DNA of 64,000 bases from Pseudomonas syringae CC1557 (GTDB taxonomy: Bacteria > Pseudomonadota > Gammaproteobacteria > Pseudomonadales > Pseudomonadaceae): the NCBI RefSeq assembly GCF_000452705.1, contig NZ_CP007014.1, forward strand, positions 186,001 through 250,000. Direction: 5' to 3'. Within the stretch, counting starts at the first letter, position 1. Every line of letters begins with the position of its first letter. The notes below the pieces were generated by a model. It did no database searches and was not told the DNA's origin. It was given only the letters and a program-made list of their open reading frames with translations. A program made the position numbers and the translations under genes. This document shows positions 1-8,748 of the stretch, in pieces.

Positions 1-807
1 GCGGAGTTGTCCGGCACTCTGGCAGGCCGTACCGAAGAGCAGTTCCGGCGCATTCAGATGGTGTTCCAGAATGCCGACACCGCACTCAACCCGATGCACA
101 GCATCAGCGCGATTCTTGCCCGGCCGCTGAAGATGTACTTCGGCCTCAAGGGCAAGGCGTTGAATGAGCGCATCGGCGAACTGATGGATCTGGTGCGGCT
201 GCCTCGCGAACTCGCCGAGCGGCGTCCCAACGAACTCTCTGGCGGCCAGAAACAGCGCGTCAACCTGGCCCGCGCGCTGGCGGCCAAGCCGGACCTGATC
301 CTGTGCGATGAAGTGACCTCGGCGCTGGATACCGTGGTCGGCGCGTGCATCCTCGAACTGCTCGGCGAACTGCGCCGCAAGCTGGGTGTTTCCTACCTGT
401 TCATCAGCCACGATATATCCACTGTCCGTGCGCTGTGCGACGACATCGTGGTGATGTACAGCGGCCACAAGGTCGAAGAGGGCAGCCGCGAAGCCTTCAG
501 CCGCGTGCCATTCCATCCGTATACCGACTTGCTGGTGCATTCGGTGCCGGAATTGCGTCAGGGCTGGCTGGAAAGCTGCGGCGTGGCCAGCGGCAAGCTG
601 CCGCCGATCAGCGCGCCTGCTGATAATCCTGAGCTGTGTACCTTCCTCAACCGCTGCCCGGCGCGGGTTGAAGGCTTGTGCAACAAGAACGCTCCGAGCC
701 GTCGCCGGATCGCAGGTGGCAGTGAAATCCTTTGCCATCGCGACAGCGACGAGCTGCAAGCCGTACAGGAGAACGTTAATCCTGTGACCGTGGGAGCCTA
801 CGCATGA
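1..807 (+). CDS. peptide/opine-type ABC transporter ATP-binding protein (3' part)
   Basis: This is the C-terminal part of an ABC ATPase; the gene is cut by the window start and its Walker A motif lies outside. The reading frame is open from base 1. The signature motif LSGGQKQR is at about bases 235-258, the Walker B/D-loop CDEVTSALD at about 304-330 and the H-loop ISHD near 403. The C-terminus carries the Cys-rich tail (CTFLNRCPARVEGLC) of the oligopeptide/dipeptide (oligo_HPY) subfamily, so a peptide, opine or other small nitrogenous substrate is likely. It overlaps the next gene by 4 bases (ATGA) and so belongs to the same operon as the downstream oxidase subunits. It may be a fused double ATPase, since the Walker B resembles a second NBD, but the upstream half cannot be seen. 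Confidence 0.9.
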   Translation, partial: AELSGTLAGRTEEQFRRIQMVFQNADTALNPMHSISAILARPLKMYFGLKGKALNERIGELMDLVRLPRELAERRPNELSGGQKQRVNLARALAAKPDLILCDEVTSALDTVVGACILELLGELRRKLGVSYLFISHDISTVRALCDDIVVMYSGHKVEEGSREAFSRVPFHPYTDLLVHSVPELRQGWLESCGVASGKLPPISAPADNPELCTFLNRCPARVEGLCNKNAPSRRRIAGGSEILCHRDSDELQAVQENVNPVTVGAYA

Positions 808-1115
808 GTGGCCGGTTTGTGAGGCTGGGCGAACGTGATCGCCCGGTTGTGAGCCTGATGGTCGATGGTGCGCCCATCGAAGCCCTGCAGGGCGACACCC
901 TCATGGTGGCGCTGCTGACCCGCAAAGCGACGCTGCGCCAGTCCGAATTCGATTCGGGGCGACGTGCGGGGTTTTGCCTGATGGGCGCCTGCCAGGATTG
1001 CTGGGTCTGGACCCGCAGCGGCGAGCGCCTGCGCGCCTGTTCCAACGAAGTTCGCGACGGGCTCGATATCGTCACCACCCAGCCGGAGGCGAAATGGCCA
1101 CTTCTTCACGGTTAG
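804..1115 (+). CDS. [2Fe-2S] small subunit of FAD-dependent amine/opine dehydrogenase (HcnA-like)
   Basis: A 103-residue protein with Cys58, Cys63, Cys66 and Cys79 (C-x4-C-x2-C-x12-C), the ferredoxin-like pattern of the small subunits of hydrogen cyanide synthase (HcnA), D-hydroxyproline dehydrogenase and opine oxidases, and of the N-terminus of sarcosine oxidase alpha. It would pass electrons from the flavin subunits towards the membrane quinone pool. It starts at an ATGA overlap with the ABC gene and ends 22 bases inside the next gene, consistent with a co-translated complex. The substrate cannot be read from this subunit. True HcnABC is possible, but the transporter and deacylase neighbours argue for a catabolic enzyme. 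Confidence 0.85.
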   Translation: MSGRFVRLGERDRPVVSLMVDGAPIEALQGDTLMVALLTRKATLRQSEFDSGRRAGFCLMGACQDCWVWTRSGERLRACSNEVRDGLDIVTTQPEAKWPLLHG

Positions 1116-2503
1116 ACGTTCAGAACCCCGCCGGCCCGCGAGTCGTCATCATTGGCGCCGGTCCGGCGGGCACCCGTTGTGCGGAAACCCTGCTGGCTGC
1201 GGGCATCAAGCCGATCCTGATCGATGAAAACCGCCGCGACGGCGGGCAGATCTATCGCCGCCAGCCGCAAGGCTTCAAGCGTGATTATTCGGCGCTGTAC
1301 GGCACCGAAGCGGCCAAGGCGCGTGACCTGCACGAAAGCTTCGACCGCTTGCGCAAACAGATCGACTATCGCCCCGATACCCTGGCCTGGAACCTGACAC
1401 AGGGTGAGCTGTGCTGCGCCAGCCAAGGCGTGCATACGGTGGTCGAATACGACGCATTGATACTGTGCGCCGGTGCCACCGACCGGCTGATGCCGATCAA
1501 GGGCTGGCAACTGGCAGGTACCTACAGCCTCGGCGGCGCGCAGATTGCGCTCAAATCGCAGTCGGTCTCCATTGGCAGCCGCGTGGTGTTCATGGGCAGC
1601 GGCCCGTTGCTTTATCTGGTCGCCAGTCAGTACGTCAAAGCCGGTGCCGACGTGGCTGCGGTGCTCGACACTTCACCGTTCAGCAAACGCATTGGCGCGA
1701 TGCCCAAATTGCTTGCGCGTCCCGGTCTGCTGTTCAACGGCATGAAACTGCTGGCTCAGCTGTACAGCGCCAAAGTGCCGGTTCACCTGGGCGTGCAGCC
1801 CGAGGAAATCATTGGCAGCGAACAGGACGGCGTGACCGGTGTTCGGGTGAAGCTTGCCAATGGCAACTCGCTGACCATTGATTGCGATGCATTGGCGCTG
1901 GGTTATCACCTGCGTCCCGAAACCCAACTGGCTGATCTGGCCGGATGCGGGCTGCGCTTCGACGACGCATCCGGGCAATGGGTGCTGGCGGTCGACGAAG
2001 AGGGCCGCACCTCCGTCAAAGGCGTTTATGCCGCTGGCGATGGCGCGAAAATTCGCGGCGCCGATGCTGCCGAGCAGGCCGGTCGGTTGGTGGCGATGGC
2101 ATTGCTGGACGATCTCGGCCGACCTGTGGATAACTCACGCCGCGAAGAAGTGCGCAAGAATCTGCTGGTCATGGACCGCTTCCGCGTCGGCCTGGCCGAA
2201 GCGTTTCCCTGGCCTGCCGCTCAGGCGGCGGCGCTGCCCGATGAGGCGATTGTCTGCCGCTGTGAAATGATCAGCGCGGGCGAGCTACGCGGTGTGGTGC
2301 GGGAAAAGGGCGCCTGCGAAGTCAACCGTGCCAAGGCGTTCAGCCGCGTCGGCATGGGCCGTTGCCAGGGACGTTACTGCTCGCAGGCCGGTGCCGAAGT
2401 GATCGCCGCCGAAGCCGGCGTGCCGGTCGAACAGGTCGGTCGCCAGCGTGGTCAGGCTCCAGTCAAACCGTTGTCGATGCTGGTGGACGAGGTGGTGTCA
2501 TGA
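1094..2503 (+). CDS. FAD/NAD(P)-dependent oxidoreductase subunit (HcnB/OoxA-like)
   Basis: A 469-residue flavoprotein. The start is taken at the ATG at 1094 (MATSSRLDV), just ahead of the Rossmann motif GAGPAG at about residues 21-26; longer starts would run through the upstream gene. The C-terminus has a BFD-like cysteine set, CRC near residue 387 and GRCQGRYC near residues 422-429, as in opine oxidase subunit A, HcnB and sarcosine oxidase alpha, which bind an extra Fe-S cluster. It is predicted to couple the [2Fe-2S] subunit with the substrate-oxidising subunit encoded next. Translation is coupled on both sides by overlaps. Confidence 0.85.
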   Translation: MATSSRLDVQNPAGPRVVIIGAGPAGTRCAETLLAAGIKPILIDENRRDGGQIYRRQPQGFKRDYSALYGTEAAKARDLHESFDRLRKQIDYRPDTLAWNLTQGELCCASQGVHTVVEYDALILCAGATDRLMPIKGWQLAGTYSLGGAQIALKSQSVSIGSRVVFMGSGPLLYLVASQYVKAGADVAAVLDTSPFSKRIGAMPKLLARPGLLFNGMKLLAQLYSAKVPVHLGVQPEEIIGSEQDGVTGVRVKLANGNSLTIDCDALALGYHLRPETQLADLAGCGLRFDDASGQWVLAVDEEGRTSVKGVYAAGDGAKIRGADAAEQAGRLVAMALLDDLGRPVDNSRREEVRKNLLVMDRFRVGLAEAFPWPAAQAAALPDEAIVCRCEMISAGELRGVVREKGACEVNRAKAFSRVGMGRCQGRYCSQAGAEVIAAEAGVPVEQVGRQRGQAPVKPLSMLVDEVVS

Positions 2504-3654
2504 GACAGCCGAAAGTTGATGTGCTGATTGTCGGTGGCGGCTTCATGGGCTCGGCGTCGGCGTTCTTTCTGCGCCAGCGTGGCCAGTCGGTGACGTTGCT
2601 GGAGCGCGATGTGATAGGCCAGTACGCCAGCGGCGTGAACTTCGGCAATGTGCGGCGCCAGGGCCGTCACCTGGGCCAGTTGGAGCTGGCCAATCGCTCA
2701 AGAGCGTTATGGCAGAAGCTGCCGGAGCTGATCGGGGAAGACCTGGAATTCCTGCCCAGTGGCCATATGCGCGTCTGCTACCGGGAGGATGAAATTCCTG
2801 AGCTGGAGGCCTACGCAGCCGCCCCCGAAGCGCAGGCGCTGGACCTGAAAATCTATCGTGGCAAGGAACTGCACGAGCGCTTCCCGTTTCTCGGGCCGGA
2901 CGTGAAGGGTGGCTCCTACGCGCCACACGATGGTCACGCCAACCCGCGTCTGGCCGCACCTGCCTTTGCCCGCGCCGCCATTCGTGCCGGTGCGCGGATC
3001 GAAGAGCGTACTGAAGTTGCGCATGTCGATAAGGTCGGTAACGAATTTGAAGTCACGACAACTGATGGGCGTATCTTCACCGCTGATCAATTGCTTATCA
3101 CCGCTGGCGCCTGGGGGCAGAAACTTTCTGCACAGTTCGGCGAGCCAGTGCCGCTGGACACTCACGGCCCGCAGATGGCGGTGACCGAACCGGTGCCTTA
3201 CGCGCTGCCGACAGTGATCGGTGTGTTCACTAAAATCCCTCACGAAGTGATTTATTTCCGGCAGATCGCACGCGGCAATATCGTCATCGGCGGTGGCTTT
3301 CGCAGCAAGCCGGACATGGCCAATCGCCGAGCGTATGTCGAGCCACGCAGCATCATCAATCAGTTGCAGCAGATGCGTCGCTTGCTGCCTGGTGTCGGCA
3401 ACCTGAACATCATCCGCGTGTGGAGCGGTATCGAAGGATACACGCCGGATTCCCTGCCGGTGATGGGTCGCAGTGGCAAGGTCGACGGGCTGTTCTATGC
3501 GTTCGGCTTCTGCGGTCACGGCTTCCAGCTCGGTCCTGGCGTGGGTGATGTGATGGCTGAACTGATCAGCACCGGTAGCACCAGCACCTCGATCAGCCCA
3601 TTTGACATTCGCCGTTTTGATGTCTTCACCGAACAAGCGAGTAAAGCCTCATGA
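2500..3654 (+). CDS. FAD-dependent amine/amino acid oxidase subunit (DAO family, HcnC/glycine oxidase-like)
   Basis: A 384-residue DAO-superfamily flavoprotein starting at the ATG that overlaps the previous stop by 4 bases. The dinucleotide-binding motif GGGFMG is at about residues 12-17 and a flavin-contacting end segment (GFCGHGFQLGPGVG) lies near the C-terminus. It is the likely catalytic subunit that oxidises a secondary or primary amine, forming a heterotrimer with the two preceding products in the way of HcnC, OoxB or the beta subunit of D-hydroxyproline dehydrogenase. The substrate is not determinable. It is followed by a deacylase gene through a 4-base overlap. Confidence 0.85.
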   Translation: MRQPKVDVLIVGGGFMGSASAFFLRQRGQSVTLLERDVIGQYASGVNFGNVRRQGRHLGQLELANRSRALWQKLPELIGEDLEFLPSGHMRVCYREDEIPELEAYAAAPEAQALDLKIYRGKELHERFPFLGPDVKGGSYAPHDGHANPRLAAPAFARAAIRAGARIEERTEVAHVDKVGNEFEVTTTDGRIFTADQLLITAGAWGQKLSAQFGEPVPLDTHGPQMAVTEPVPYALPTVIGVFTKIPHEVIYFRQIARGNIVIGGGFRSKPDMANRRAYVEPRSIINQLQQMRRLLPGVGNLNIIRVWSGIEGYTPDSLPVMGRSGKVDGLFYAFGFCGHGFQLGPGVGDVMAELISTGSTSTSISPFDIRRFDVFTEQASKAS

Positions 3655-4808
3655 GCCCACGCGCACTGGAAATCCTCAAGCGTCTGATTGCCTTCGACAC
3701 CGTGTCATCAGAGCCGAACATGGCGTTGATCGAATACGTTCGCGAGCTACTGGCGAGCAAGGGTATCGAGTCTTTGATCGTCAAGGACGAAACCGGCAAG
3801 AAGGCCAATCTGTTCGCCAGCACCGGGCCCAGAGACGTGCCGGGAGTGCTGCTTTCCGGTCATACCGATGTAGTGCCGGCTGCCGGTCAGGCGTGGACGA
3901 TGCCCCCGTTTCAGGCGACCCTGCGCGACGGGCGTATTTATGGTCGTGGCACCTGCGACATGAAGGGGTTTATCGCGCTGGCGATCGACGCGATGCTCAA
4001 TGCGGCGGACATGAACCTGCTAAGGCCATTGCAACTGGCTTTGTCCCACGATGAAGAAATCGGCTGTGTCGGCGTACGGCGCCTGCTGGATGTACTGCAC
4101 CTCGCACCGGTACGTCCGTTCTTGTGCGTAGTGGGCGAACCCACGCTGATGCAGTTTGCCGTCGGGCACAAAGGCAAGGCGTCCTATCGTACTTTCTGCC
4201 GCGGTCAGGAAGCGCATTCTTCACTGGCACCCCGTGCGGTCAATGCAATTCATCTGGCCAGCGATTTCATCACCGAGCTGCGCAACAGCCAGAAGCAGAT
4301 CGAGCGGCAGGGTGCACGTGACGAGGGCTACGACATCCCTTACAGCACCGTGCACATCGGGCGTATCGATGGCGGCAAGGCGCTGAATATTGTGCCCAAT
4401 CTTTGCACCCTGGAATTCGAGTACCGCAACCTGCCGGGGGACAATCCCGAGCTGTTGCTGGAGCAACTGCGCGAGCGTGCCGAGGTGCTGGTACGCGAAG
4501 CGCGGCAGCTGTCGGGCGTGGCCGCCATCGAGATCGAAGTCATGAATGAGTATCCGGCGCTGGAGACCCATCCGAGCGTCGAAGCGGTGCGCATGCTGCA
4601 CGCGTTTGCCGAACCGGGTACGCAGCACATCAAGGTTTCCTACGGCACCGAAGGCGGGCTGTTTGCCGGGCGGCTCAACGTGCCGGTGGTGGTGTGCGGG
4701 CCGGGTTCCATCGAGCAGGCGCACAAGCCGGATGAGTTCATCGACGAGAGTCAGATGGACGCGGGCGAGCGCTTTTTGCAGAGTTTGCTGGGCTCGCTGA
4801 AGCAGTAG
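3651..4808 (+). CDS. argE: M20-family deacetylase, ArgE-like
   Basis: A 385-residue zinc peptidase/deacylase closest in form to acetylornithine deacetylase ArgE. Metal-site motifs are SGHTDVVP (His ligand), GRGTCDMKG (Asp ligand), SHDEEIG (general-base and ligand Glu pair) and VGEPT. It overlaps the oxidase gene by 4 bases, so it is part of the catabolic operon. Pseudomonads normally recycle acetyl groups in arginine synthesis through ArgJ, so biosynthetic ArgE activity would not be needed. A role in hydrolysing an N-acyl amino compound linked to the oxidase is the better guess. The gene symbol therefore reflects family resemblance only. Confidence 0.8.
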   Translation: MSPRALEILKRLIAFDTVSSEPNMALIEYVRELLASKGIESLIVKDETGKKANLFASTGPRDVPGVLLSGHTDVVPAAGQAWTMPPFQATLRDGRIYGRGTCDMKGFIALAIDAMLNAADMNLLRPLQLALSHDEEIGCVGVRRLLDVLHLAPVRPFLCVVGEPTLMQFAVGHKGKASYRTFCRGQEAHSSLAPRAVNAIHLASDFITELRNSQKQIERQGARDEGYDIPYSTVHIGRIDGGKALNIVPNLCTLEFEYRNLPGDNPELLLEQLRERAEVLVREARQLSGVAAIEIEVMNEYPALETHPSVEAVRMLHAFAEPGTQHIKVSYGTEGGLFAGRLNVPVVVCGPGSIEQAHKPDEFIDESQMDAGERFLQSLLGSLKQ

Positions 4809-4925
4809 AGGCTGCCGTCCGGGCGCGAATTTCAGCATCGGACGCTGCCGTTATTCTGCTTTCAGCATCCTCGACTGTGGCGTCTGCCTAGACTGGCAGT
4901 CATCCCGCAACAGGACTCGATCACC

Positions 4926-6383
4926 ATGCTCAAGAATCAGTTGAAAGACCCCAGCCTGCTGGTGGACCGCGCCTATGTCGATGGGCAATGGATCAGCGCT
5001 GACGATGGTGCAACGCTGACCATCAGCGACCCGGCGACCGGCGAAATGATTGCGCAGGTCCCGGCCCTGCAAGGCGTCGAAACCCGGCGTGCCATCGAAG
5101 CGGCTGATCGGGCCTGGCCTGCCTGGCGTGCCCGTCCTGCCGCCGAACGTGCGGCCCTGCTGGAGCGCTGGCATCAGGCGATGCTCGACAACGTCGAAGA
5201 CCTGGCGCTGATCATGACCCTGGAGCAGGGCAAGCCGCTGAACGAGTCGCGTGGCGAGATTCGCTATGGCGCGAGCTTCGTCAAATGGTTCGCCGAAGAG
5301 GCGCGTCGTTCCTACGGCGAAACCATCCCGACGCCCAGTGCAGATCGTCGTTTGATGACGCTCAAGCAGCCTGTCGGGGTCTGCGCCGCGATCACACCGT
5401 GGAACTTCCCCAACGCGATGATCACCCGCAAGTGCGCGCCAGCCCTGGCCGCAGGTTGCCCGATCATCGTCAAGCCTTCGGACCTCACGCCACTGTCGGC
5501 ACTGGCGCTGGCAGTGCTGGCCGAGCGTGTGGGCATTCCTGCCGGGGTGTTCAACGTGGTCACCGGCATGCCGACCGGCATCGGTGAAGAACTGACCGGC
5601 AACCCGGTGGTGCGCAAGATTTCCTTCACCGGTTCGACTCAGGTCGGCCGCTTGCTGATGCGTCAGAGCGCAGAGCACATCAAGCGCCTGAGCCTTGAGC
5701 TGGGTGGCAACGCGCCTTTTATCGTTTTCGATGATGCCGATCTGGAGCAGGCGGTAGCAGGCATCATGCTCAGCAAATTCCGCAACGCCGGGCAGACCTG
5801 CGTGTGCGCCAACCGGATTCTGGTGCAGAATGGGATCTACGATCGTTTCGCTGCGCGGCTGGTGGAAGAGGTCGCCAGACTCAAGGTTGGCAACGGTCTG
5901 GAAGAGGGCGTGACCATCGGCCCGCTGATTAACCCGGCAGCGGTCAGCAAGGTTGCCCGGCACATCGACGACGCGCTGAGTCAGGGCGCGAAGTTGTTGT
6001 ACGGCGAACGTCCCGGTGGCGATAACCAGTTCGTTCAGCCAACCGTGTTGGGCGATACCCATGCGGGCATGCTGCTGGCCAACGAAGAAACCTTCGGCCC
6101 TGTCGCCCCGCTGATGCGCTTCACCGATGAAGCCGAGGCGCTGGCATTGGCCAACGCTACGCCTTATGGCCTGGGCGCGTACTACTTCACCCAGGACCTG
6201 CGCCGCTCATGGCGTTTCGGCGAAGCGCTGGAGTTCGGCATGGTCGGCCTCAACACCGGCATCATCTCCATGGAAGTTGCCCCGTTCGGTGGCATCAAAC
6301 AGTCCGGCCTGGGCCGTGAAGGCTCAAGTTACGGGCTGGATGAGTACCTGGAAGTGAAGGCGTTTCATGTCGGCGGTCTGTAA
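4926..6383 (+). CDS. gabD: NAD(P)-dependent succinate-semialdehyde dehydrogenase-like aldehyde dehydrogenase
   Basis: A 485-residue aldehyde dehydrogenase of the GabD type. It has the catalytic Glu in ELGGNAP near residue 258, the catalytic Cys in GQTCVCANR near residue 291, and a typical GabD C-terminus (DEYLEVKAF). It lies 117 bases after the deacylase on the same strand and may be expressed with it or from its own promoter. GabD converts succinate semialdehyde to succinate in GABA and polyamine breakdown. Here it may instead oxidise an aldehyde made by the upstream oxidase. Pseudomonads often carry several GabD paralogs, so the exact substrate is uncertain. Confidence 0.88.
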   Translation: MLKNQLKDPSLLVDRAYVDGQWISADDGATLTISDPATGEMIAQVPALQGVETRRAIEAADRAWPAWRARPAAERAALLERWHQAMLDNVEDLALIMTLEQGKPLNESRGEIRYGASFVKWFAEEARRSYGETIPTPSADRRLMTLKQPVGVCAAITPWNFPNAMITRKCAPALAAGCPIIVKPSDLTPLSALALAVLAERVGIPAGVFNVVTGMPTGIGEELTGNPVVRKISFTGSTQVGRLLMRQSAEHIKRLSLELGGNAPFIVFDDADLEQAVAGIMLSKFRNAGQTCVCANRILVQNGIYDRFAARLVEEVARLKVGNGLEEGVTIGPLINPAAVSKVARHIDDALSQGAKLLYGERPGGDNQFVQPTVLGDTHAGMLLANEETFGPVAPLMRFTDEAEALALANATPYGLGAYYFTQDLRRSWRFGEALEFGMVGLNTGIISMEVAPFGGIKQSGLGREGSSYGLDEYLEVKAFHVGGL

Positions 6384-6410
6384 GCCGGGATGAGTGCGCG
6401 TAGCGCCAAA

Positions 6411-6440
6411 GGTCGCCTCTACTCGTTAGTAGGGGCGATC
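6411..6440. terminator. stem-loop at convergent gene ends
   Basis: GGTCGCCTCTAC (6411-6422) pairs with GTAGGGGCGATC (6429-6440), allowing two G-T pairs, around a 6-base loop. It lies 27 bases after the gabD stop and covers the end of the opposing gene. The flanking T-tract is poor, so its efficiency is uncertain. Confidence 0.4.
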
Positions 6441-6929
6441 TACCTGCTGTGCAGCCCTGCTGTCTCTCTGGGTCAATAGATCCGATGCAAGGGTGTAATC
6501 CTTCTGGAAGGCCGGGCTTTCGATCCACTCGATGGCGGTGTCTTCGTCCTCATCGTGATACATGGCGCGATACACGATCAGCAAGCCCATCATGAAGTCC
6601 GTGGCGGGGTCTTCTTCCTCTTCGGAAATCACCAGTGCCAACACCGGGTACTGCAGGAAAACCACGCACAGCGCCAACTGACTGATGGCTTCGGCAGCAT
6701 TCATGGCCACGAACAGGTCATCGTAGTCAGCAGGGTCGAAGCCGTTCTCGACGATGTCCGGGAAGTCGAAGGTATTGAGGTCGAGCTCTACATCATCAAA
6801 CGGCTGATTGACCAGCGCAGAGGCGAATACCGGATGGACCAGGCGAGTCGGGGAGTTGCCCGAACGGTTCTGCTTGGCTTTGATCTTCGCGCGTTTGGCA
6901 CGTTTCTGCTGCTTGTCTGGCGAGGCCAT
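6426..6929 (-). CDS. hypothetical acidic protein
   Basis: A 167-residue protein of unknown function. The start at 6929 (MASPDKQQK) is chosen because AAAGGA lies at correct spacing upstream; a longer in-frame version would begin with implausible sequence. The N-terminus is strongly basic (KQQKRAKRAKIKAKQ), the middle is acidic with many Asp/Glu, and there is no signal peptide or clear membrane span. The basic head with an acidic body suggests a nucleic-acid or ribosome contact, but that is a guess. It stands alone and converges on gabD. Confidence 0.75.
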   Translation of the reverse strand: MASPDKQQKRAKRAKIKAKQNRSGNSPTRLVHPVFASALVNQPFDDVELDLNTFDFPDIVENGFDPADYDDLFVAMNAAEAISQLALCVVFLQYPVLALVISEEEEDPATDFMMGLLIVYRAMYHDEDEDTAIEWIESPAFQKDYTLASDLLTQRDSRAAQQVDRPY

Positions 6930-7030
6930 GAGCGGTCCTTTGGCGGGCGGTGTGGGGCAATGGCGACTATTGAAACGCAGAAGCAGGCAATAACCAAGGT
7001 CTGGCCGCAAATAGCGCAATGCCGGGCAAT

Positions 7031-7054
7031 AAAAAACCCGCATTGCGCGGGTTT
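7031..7054 (-). terminator. rho-independent terminator of the PAS chemoreceptor gene
   Basis: AAACCCGC (7034-7041) pairs with GCGGGTTT (7047-7054) around a 5-base loop. The A-run at 7031-7036 gives the U-tract on the minus strand. It lies 25 bases after the stop codon at 7079. Confidence 0.85.
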
Positions 7055-7078
7055 GATTATTTCCGGGTTATCAACGCG

Positions 7079-8425
7079 TCAACGTTTACCCGGCTTCGAA
7101 AACGCCTCGGCTTCATCCATGCGATTGGCAAACATACTGACCGCCTCGACAGCATCGCTCGCGCCGTCCCGAATTTGCACGATCACCTGCCCGGCCTGAT
7201 CCGCCAGCGTCACGCCCCGGTTGGCACCCTCCTGGGTGGCGCTCATGCTGGCTACGGCTTCGCGCGTTTCGGCGAGGATCTTGCCGATCATCTCGGCAAT
7301 TTCCGTGGTCGAGCCGCTGGTGCGGCCTGCAAGCTGACGAACTTCATCGGCCACCACCGCAAACCCGCGACCCTGATCACCCGCCCGGGCAGCCTCGATG
7401 GCGGCGTTGAGTGCCAACAGGTTGGTCTGATCCGCGATGCCACGAATGGTGTTGACGATAGCGGTGATCTGCTCGGACCGATCACCCAACTGACTCACCA
7501 GCCTTGCCGAAGCACCGATGTTTTCGGCAATCTGGCGCATCTCCCGCGCAGTGTCCTGAATGACCAGGGTGCCCTGCTCGGCCACTTTCTCGGTTTCTGC
7601 CGAAATATGGTAAGCCCGCGAGGCGCCGTGCGCGTCAGCATCCTGCTTTTCAACCCGTGCGCTAATGTCGCTGGCGAACTTCACCACTTTGTAGAGCTTG
7701 CCCTCGACATCAAATACCGGGTTGTAGGTCGCCTCCAGCCACACCACCCGGCCGTTCTTGCCGATCCGCTTGAACTGCCCGCCGACAAACTCGCCATGGT
7801 TCAGCTTGCGCCAGAAGTCGGTGTACTCAGGGCTGTTGACCAGCGACGGTTCGCAGAACGATCGGTGGTGTTTGCCTTTGATTTCATTCAGCACATAACC
7901 CATGACGCTGAGGAAGTTGCTGTTGGCGGCGATCACATTGCCAGCAGGGTCGAACTCACAAATAGCCATGGCGCGATCAACCGCGGCCAGCTTGCTGCGG
8001 GTCTCGTTTTCGAGCATGACCTGCGAGGTGACATCCAGCGCGTATTTGACGACTTTGAACACTTTGCCCTGCGCATCGCTGACCGGGTTGTAACTGGCCT
8101 CCAGCCAGACGTTGTTGCCGCTCTTGTTAAGGCGCTTGAATTTTCCGGAGATGAATGTGCCCGCCCGCAAAGAAGCCCAGAGATCTGTGTATTCACGGCT
8201 GCGGAGCAGTTCGGGTTCGCACAAGTCCCGGTGTGTCTTGCCTGCAAGTTCTTCTGACCGGTAGCCCATCGTCGCGAGAAAGTTATCGTTGGCGCGAAGG
8301 ATCTTGCCATCAACGTCCATCTCGACGACAGCCATCGATCTTTCCAGCGCGTTTGTCAGTCCTTTGAGCGTATCTACCTCAGCCTTCATGGCGGTCAGTT
8401 CAGCCTTGCTCTTATTTCCGAACAT
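7079..8425 (-). CDS. soluble methyl-accepting chemotaxis protein with two PAS domains (Aer/BdlA-like)
   Basis: A 448-residue cytoplasmic chemoreceptor. Two PAS repeats, roughly residues 20-125 and 145-250, share the same internal wording ([10 protein letters not shown] / [19 protein letters not shown] / WLEATYNPV), which points to an internal duplication. They are followed by an MCP signalling domain, whose conserved hairpin tip is at about residues 335-378 ([18 protein letters not shown]). There is no transmembrane segment. This layout matches BdlA, the biofilm-dispersion regulator, and related redox or light sensors with heme, FAD or no cofactor. The gene is monocistronic with a terminator just downstream and a possible sigma-28 promoter upstream. 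No CheR-docking pentapeptide is visible at the C-terminus. Confidence 0.9.
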   Translation of the reverse strand: MFGNKSKAELTAMKAEVDTLKGLTNALERSMAVVEMDVDGKILRANDNFLATMGYRSEELAGKTHRDLCEPELLRSREYTDLWASLRAGTFISGKFKRLNKSGNNVWLEASYNPVSDAQGKVFKVVKYALDVTSQVMLENETRSKLAAVDRAMAICEFDPAGNVIAANSNFLSVMGYVLNEIKGKHHRSFCEPSLVNSPEYTDFWRKLNHGEFVGGQFKRIGKNGRVVWLEATYNPVFDVEGKLYKVVKFASDISARVEKQDADAHGASRAYHISAETEKVAEQGTLVIQDTAREMRQIAENIGASARLVSQLGDRSEQITAIVNTIRGIADQTNLLALNAAIEAARAGDQGRGFAVVADEVRQLAGRTSGSTTEIAEMIGKILAETREAVASMSATQEGANRGVTLADQAGQVIVQIRDGASDAVEAVSMFANRMDEAEAFSKPGKR

Positions 8426-8465
8426 AACGTACCCCTGGTGTTTTTACGGACGGATTGCTATCAGG

Positions 8466-8492
8466 CTATCGACATAAATTGTCGCGACATTA
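8466..8492 (-). promoter_or_regulatory. possible sigma-28 (FliA) promoter of the PAS chemoreceptor
   Basis: Read on the minus strand: TAATGTCG (8492-8485), 11 bases, then GTCGATAG (8473-8466). The FliA consensus is TAAAGTTT-N11-GCCGATAA, so the spacing is exact, with 6 of 8 bases matching in the -10 and about 5 of 8 in the -35. It lies about 40 bases upstream of the start codon, a sensible position for a chemotaxis gene, but the match is weaker than the one before the other receptor in this window. Confidence 0.35.
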
Positions 8493-8649
8493 ATTTGTCA
8501 GGAGGCAAAGCAGACAGGCGGGTCAAGGTCTTTTCTACGTCAAAAAACTGTACGTTCGTGAAACGCATCGTATTTGAGAGGTGAGTTTGTTGAACACTTT
8601 ACAGCGGGGGTGGCAGCTGATCTCCGTTTGCCAAATGGCAGACAAAGAA

Positions 8650-8674
8650 AAGCCCGCGATGGGGGAGCGGGCTT
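8650..8674 (-). terminator. terminator of the small lipoprotein gene
   Basis: AAGCCCGC (8650-8657) pairs with GCGGGCTT (8667-8674). On the minus strand the stem is followed by a T-rich run (TTTTCTTTG). It lies 75 bases beyond the lipoprotein stop. Confidence 0.75.
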
Positions 8675-8748
8675 AAGGATTCACACTTGGGAGCAGCTCT
8701 ACAATGACGTGTTGGCTGTGAAAAGTTTGTGAAGGGTTTTCACTGTTT

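Larger units (their letters stand above)
8426..8748. other. intergenic region between two minus-strand genes
   Basis: This 323-base gap holds the leader of the PAS chemoreceptor (upper part near 8426-8500) and the terminator of the lipoprotein gene (8650-8674). I see no further gene or repeat in it. Confidence 0.6.

Noticed and set aside
804..3654. True hydrogen cyanide synthase hcnABC
   Set aside because: The subunit types match, but the operon joins them to a peptide-type transporter and a deacylase, which does not fit the stand-alone hcnABC layout. A catabolic dehydrogenase is more likely.
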